NCBI GenBank assembly: GCA_016929465.1
Contig: JAFGIT010000216.1
Span: forward strand, 1 to 7,006
Direction of reading: 5' to 3'
From: Candidatus Coatesiibacteriota bacterium
GTDB taxonomy: Bacteria > B130-G9
Length of the DNA: 7,006 nt
Positions 5,161 to 7,006 of this stretch are shown here, piece by piece. Numbering within the stretch: position 1 is the first letter of the stretch; every line of letters begins with the position of its first letter. The notes beneath the pieces are model-generated. The model was not told the origin of the DNA. It saw nothing but the letters and a program-made list of their open reading frames with translations, and searched no databases. The position numbers and the translations under genes are program-made.

Positions 5161-7006
5161 TTAAGTCATTCTCCCACTCATGGAGTATCCTTGCATCATG
5201 CTTCTGAGTGCTAACGCAATTCGACAGTTCTGAGTAATTTCCGGCCTCATCGAATGCCTTTAGCGCAAGATAATATACAGTGTTGGGCTGAGGCAATTCA
5301 AAGAGGAGATTCTCGATTTCTCCGGGGAATGACGGCAGGTATAGAACGAGCACCGGGAAGGCCAACTCGAAATCGACGTCATTTTTTATCTCTGTGGTCG
5401 AAAGGCGGATGTCATAGCCTCTTGCGCGACCAAGGGCGCCGTCGTCGCCCGGAGCCGTCCAAGTAAGCCTCGTATGGGTCCACTCGTCATTCACTTCGGC
5501 GTTCAGGTCATCCACCCTGGACGGTGGCGTCCGGTCCTTTGTGAAGTCATAGAGCCGTAGGCAATAGACGTCATTGAACATCTCTTGATAATCGTAGCCG
5601 CAGATTATGACCATGTATCCATAGGGCCCCAATAGCCCCGATGGAACTATGGTCAAGGGAGTCCGAACCAGTGGCGATCTCGGGATGCCGGTCAGTATTG
5701 GCTCCAGATCAGTCCAATTCTGGCCGTCGATGTCATAGGAATAGATTTCATTCGAGACCGACTCGAGACGGGTCCTGCCCCCGAAGGTGATTATCCTGTT
5801 CATCGAGGGATCGTATTGCATGTCGTGTATGTAAGTCTCCATCGGAAGAGTCCCTTGCACCGGCATGGATATCCAGGTCAGCGATGCAGGCTCCATCATG
5901 TAAATGCTGCTCGATACGCCGTCCTCGCCGAAGCCACCGAAGAGGAAGGCACGATCGATTTGCTCCGCGTAGGCGATCGCGGTGAGATAGACGAACGATG
6001 GGGACGCTCCCGTACTCTGATGAGTTGACCAAACGTGTGTATCGAGGTCGAAGGCATAAAAGTCAGTGCGAAAGTCTGCCTCCGATGCCATCATGAATGC
6101 ACCGTAGTAGAGCAATCGGTCTCGACGTGCATCGAGAAATCCCGAACCAATCAGCGGAGTGCCCTCTGAAGGGTCGAATATCGGTGCATCCCCAACAGGT
6201 TCATATCTCACCCATGAATGGTCGGAGAGGATGAGTTGATATACATCTCGGTCGAATGCAAGCATCCAGATGCAGTCTCTGACGGAATCGAAATGGGCGA
6301 GGCACCTGCCAAATGGCGGGAACAGGCCGGATGTCTCGATGATCTCCCAGGCCATCTTCTCCAGGTCCAGGTAATAGAGAATCCCCTCCTCTTCGTAGTC
6401 CGCGGTCCCACCCAAGAGGTAGATACGCTTGCGTGTGGGATCGAGTACGGTCTGATGATTAAATCTTGGACTGGGTGTCGGTCCCGCTGGTTCTACCTGG
6501 AACCAATCCACGTCGGAACTCGGCTCTGCAATGAGGAGCGCAGATGGCAGACCATCACGCCCGTGCTCATCATACGCCGTGATGAAGACCTCGTATTGAG
6601 TCCCGTTTTCGAGACCTCTGATTGTATAGCTCCTGTTTGGGCCCACATCGATGCCGATTGTCTCCTGTCCGGATTTGCCTCCGTCCACGCTTGCATCGAT
6701 GCTCCGGTAGTGGACGCGATAGCCTCGAACGAAGAGATTTTCTGGAGCAGACCATTCGACGAGCGCAGAGCGGTCCCCGGCGACGATTGTCGCAAGCGTC
6801 GGCGCGTCGATCAATTCCTCCGGCGACGCGATGTGTTCATCCGGACTGTAGTCACACTCGTTTGTACATGCATCGACGGATGTTACCGAGATGTGATACG
6901 TTTTCTCGTTGTCCAGTCCCGTCAGGTCGATGGAAGTGCTATCAAACACCCTTATGGGAGATGCACCCTGCTCGGCGTCGGTTCCCTCGTACGGCTCGCA
7001 GCACCC
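5093..7006 (-). CDS. Extracellular FN3/Kelch-propeller protein, N-terminus beyond window
   Basis: 637 residues are visible, and the frame stays open to the right edge, so the start and any signal peptide are missing. An in-frame GTG at 6949 falls inside the first FN3 domain and is not a credible start. Numbering from the edge: incomplete FN3 about 1-66 (SIDLTGLDNEKTYHISVTSVD); second FN3 about 67-161 (YTIRGLENGTQYEVFITAYDE); six Kelch-like blades at about 181-225, 231-272, 284-333, 335-385, 389-436 and 443-487; third FN3 about 491-599 (TWTAPGDDG...GYDIRLSTT...YYLALKAFDEAGN); and a 38-residue tail with no sorting motif or membrane anchor. Blades 1, 4 and 5 keep the Gly-Gly pair (LLGG, LFGG, TFGG) while the others have lost it. 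Such modules bind carbohydrate or protein partners outside the cell. It is first in a three-gene overlapping group with an exported protein and a glycosyltransferase. Its specific role is unknown. Confidence 0.85.
   Translation of the reverse strand, partial: GCCEPYEGTDAEQGASPIRVFDSTSIDLTGLDNEKTYHISVTSVDACTNECDYSPDEHIASPEELIDAPTLATIVAGDRSALVEWSAPENLFVRGYRVHYRSIDASVDGGKSGQETIGIDVGPNRSYTIRGLENGTQYEVFITAYDEHGRDGLPSALLIAEPSSDVDWFQVEPAGPTPSPRFNHQTVLDPTRKRIYLLGGTADYEEEGILYYLDLEKMAWEIIETSGLFPPFGRCLAHFDSVRDCIWMLAFDRDVYQLILSDHSWVRYEPVGDAPIFDPSEGTPLIGSGFLDARRDRLLYYGAFMMASEADFRTDFYAFDLDTHVWSTHQSTGASPSFVYLTAIAYAEQIDRAFLFGGFGEDGVSSSIYMMEPASLTWISMPVQGTLPMETYIHDMQYDPSMNRIITFGGRTRLESVSNEIYSYDIDGQNWTDLEPILTGIPRSPLVRTPLTIVPSGLLGPYGYMVIICGYDYQEMFNDVYCLRLYDFTKDRTPPSRVDDLNAEVNDEWTHTRLTWTAPGDDGALGRARGYDIRLSTTEIKNDVDFELAFPVLVLYLPSFPGEIENLLFELPQPNTVYYLALKAFDEAGNYSELSNCVSTQKHDARILHEWENDLIGSDWQNLIGNRTEVGPPAYRN
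5171..5175 (-). promoter_or_regulatory. Ribosome binding site supporting TTG start at 5160
   Basis: Read on the - strand this is GGGAG, 10 bases before TTG 5160, inside the end of the upstream gene. An ATG between them is followed directly by ACT TAA, so it cannot serve. This is the main reason for choosing TTG 5160 over TTG 5136, which has no comparable site. Confidence 0.4.

Noticed and set aside
6947-6949. GTG as the start of the FN3/Kelch protein
   Set aside because: The frame remains open to the window edge, FN3-like sequence precedes and spans this codon, and no signal peptide follows it.
1-7006. tRNA, rRNA, CRISPR, insertion sequence, attachment site or toxin-antitoxin pair
   Set aside because: Reading both strands by eye gave no repeat-spacer pattern, transposase, integrase, terminal repeats or tRNA-like sequence; nearly all bases are in the six assigned genes.

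Overview
The window is gene-dense bacterial DNA of medium GC content, roughly mid-50s percent by eye. It holds six protein genes in two converging blocks and no RNA gene, insertion sequence, CRISPR array or prophage that I could see. The source cannot be named from the sequence. Three things together point to an uncultured Gram-negative-type lineage, such as one of the candidate phyla near Eisenbacteria or Latescibacteria, or a deltaproteobacterium-like group: a mannose-family PTS membrane subunit joined directly to HPr and Enzyme I genes, an HPr that keeps a regulatory Ser46, and a secreted protein with FN3 modules of the 'TWTAPGDDG' style. This is a weak, style-based inference.

The left block is on the + strand, bases 1-2823. 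It carries the end of a phosphotransferase operon: a mannose-family EIID membrane subunit (left end at or beyond the window edge), HPr (ptsH) and Enzyme I (ptsI). Gaps are 28 and 5 bases, so the three are surely one transcript. Enzyme I takes phosphate from PEP and passes it to His15 of HPr. HPr would then feed EIIA/EIIB partners, which presumably lie upstream together with EIIC. Every key catalytic residue of Enzyme I and HPr is present, so this looks like a working phosphorelay. Ser46 of HPr suggests an HPr kinase/phosphorylase in the same genome, possibly further upstream in this operon.

A 100-base gap (2824-2923) separates the two blocks, which are transcribed toward each other. I see no convincing intrinsic terminator there.

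The right block is on the - strand and reads from the right edge to 2924. First is a large extracellular protein with FN3 - FN3 - six-bladed Kelch-like propeller - FN3, whose start lies beyond the window. Second is a small exported beta-rich protein of unknown function. Third is a GT4-type (GT-B fold) glycosyltransferase. The genes overlap (68 bases, then 3), both internal starts appear to be TTG, and they are probably translationally coupled. The glycosyltransferase might modify a surface glycan or protein, but nothing in the sequence links it biochemically to its two neighbours.

I found no clear candidate for an entirely new system. The points most worth a second look are the HPr with an altered active-site loop, the TTG-started overlapping secreted-protein/glycosyltransferase cluster, and a perfect hairpin inside the signal-peptide coding region of the small exported protein.
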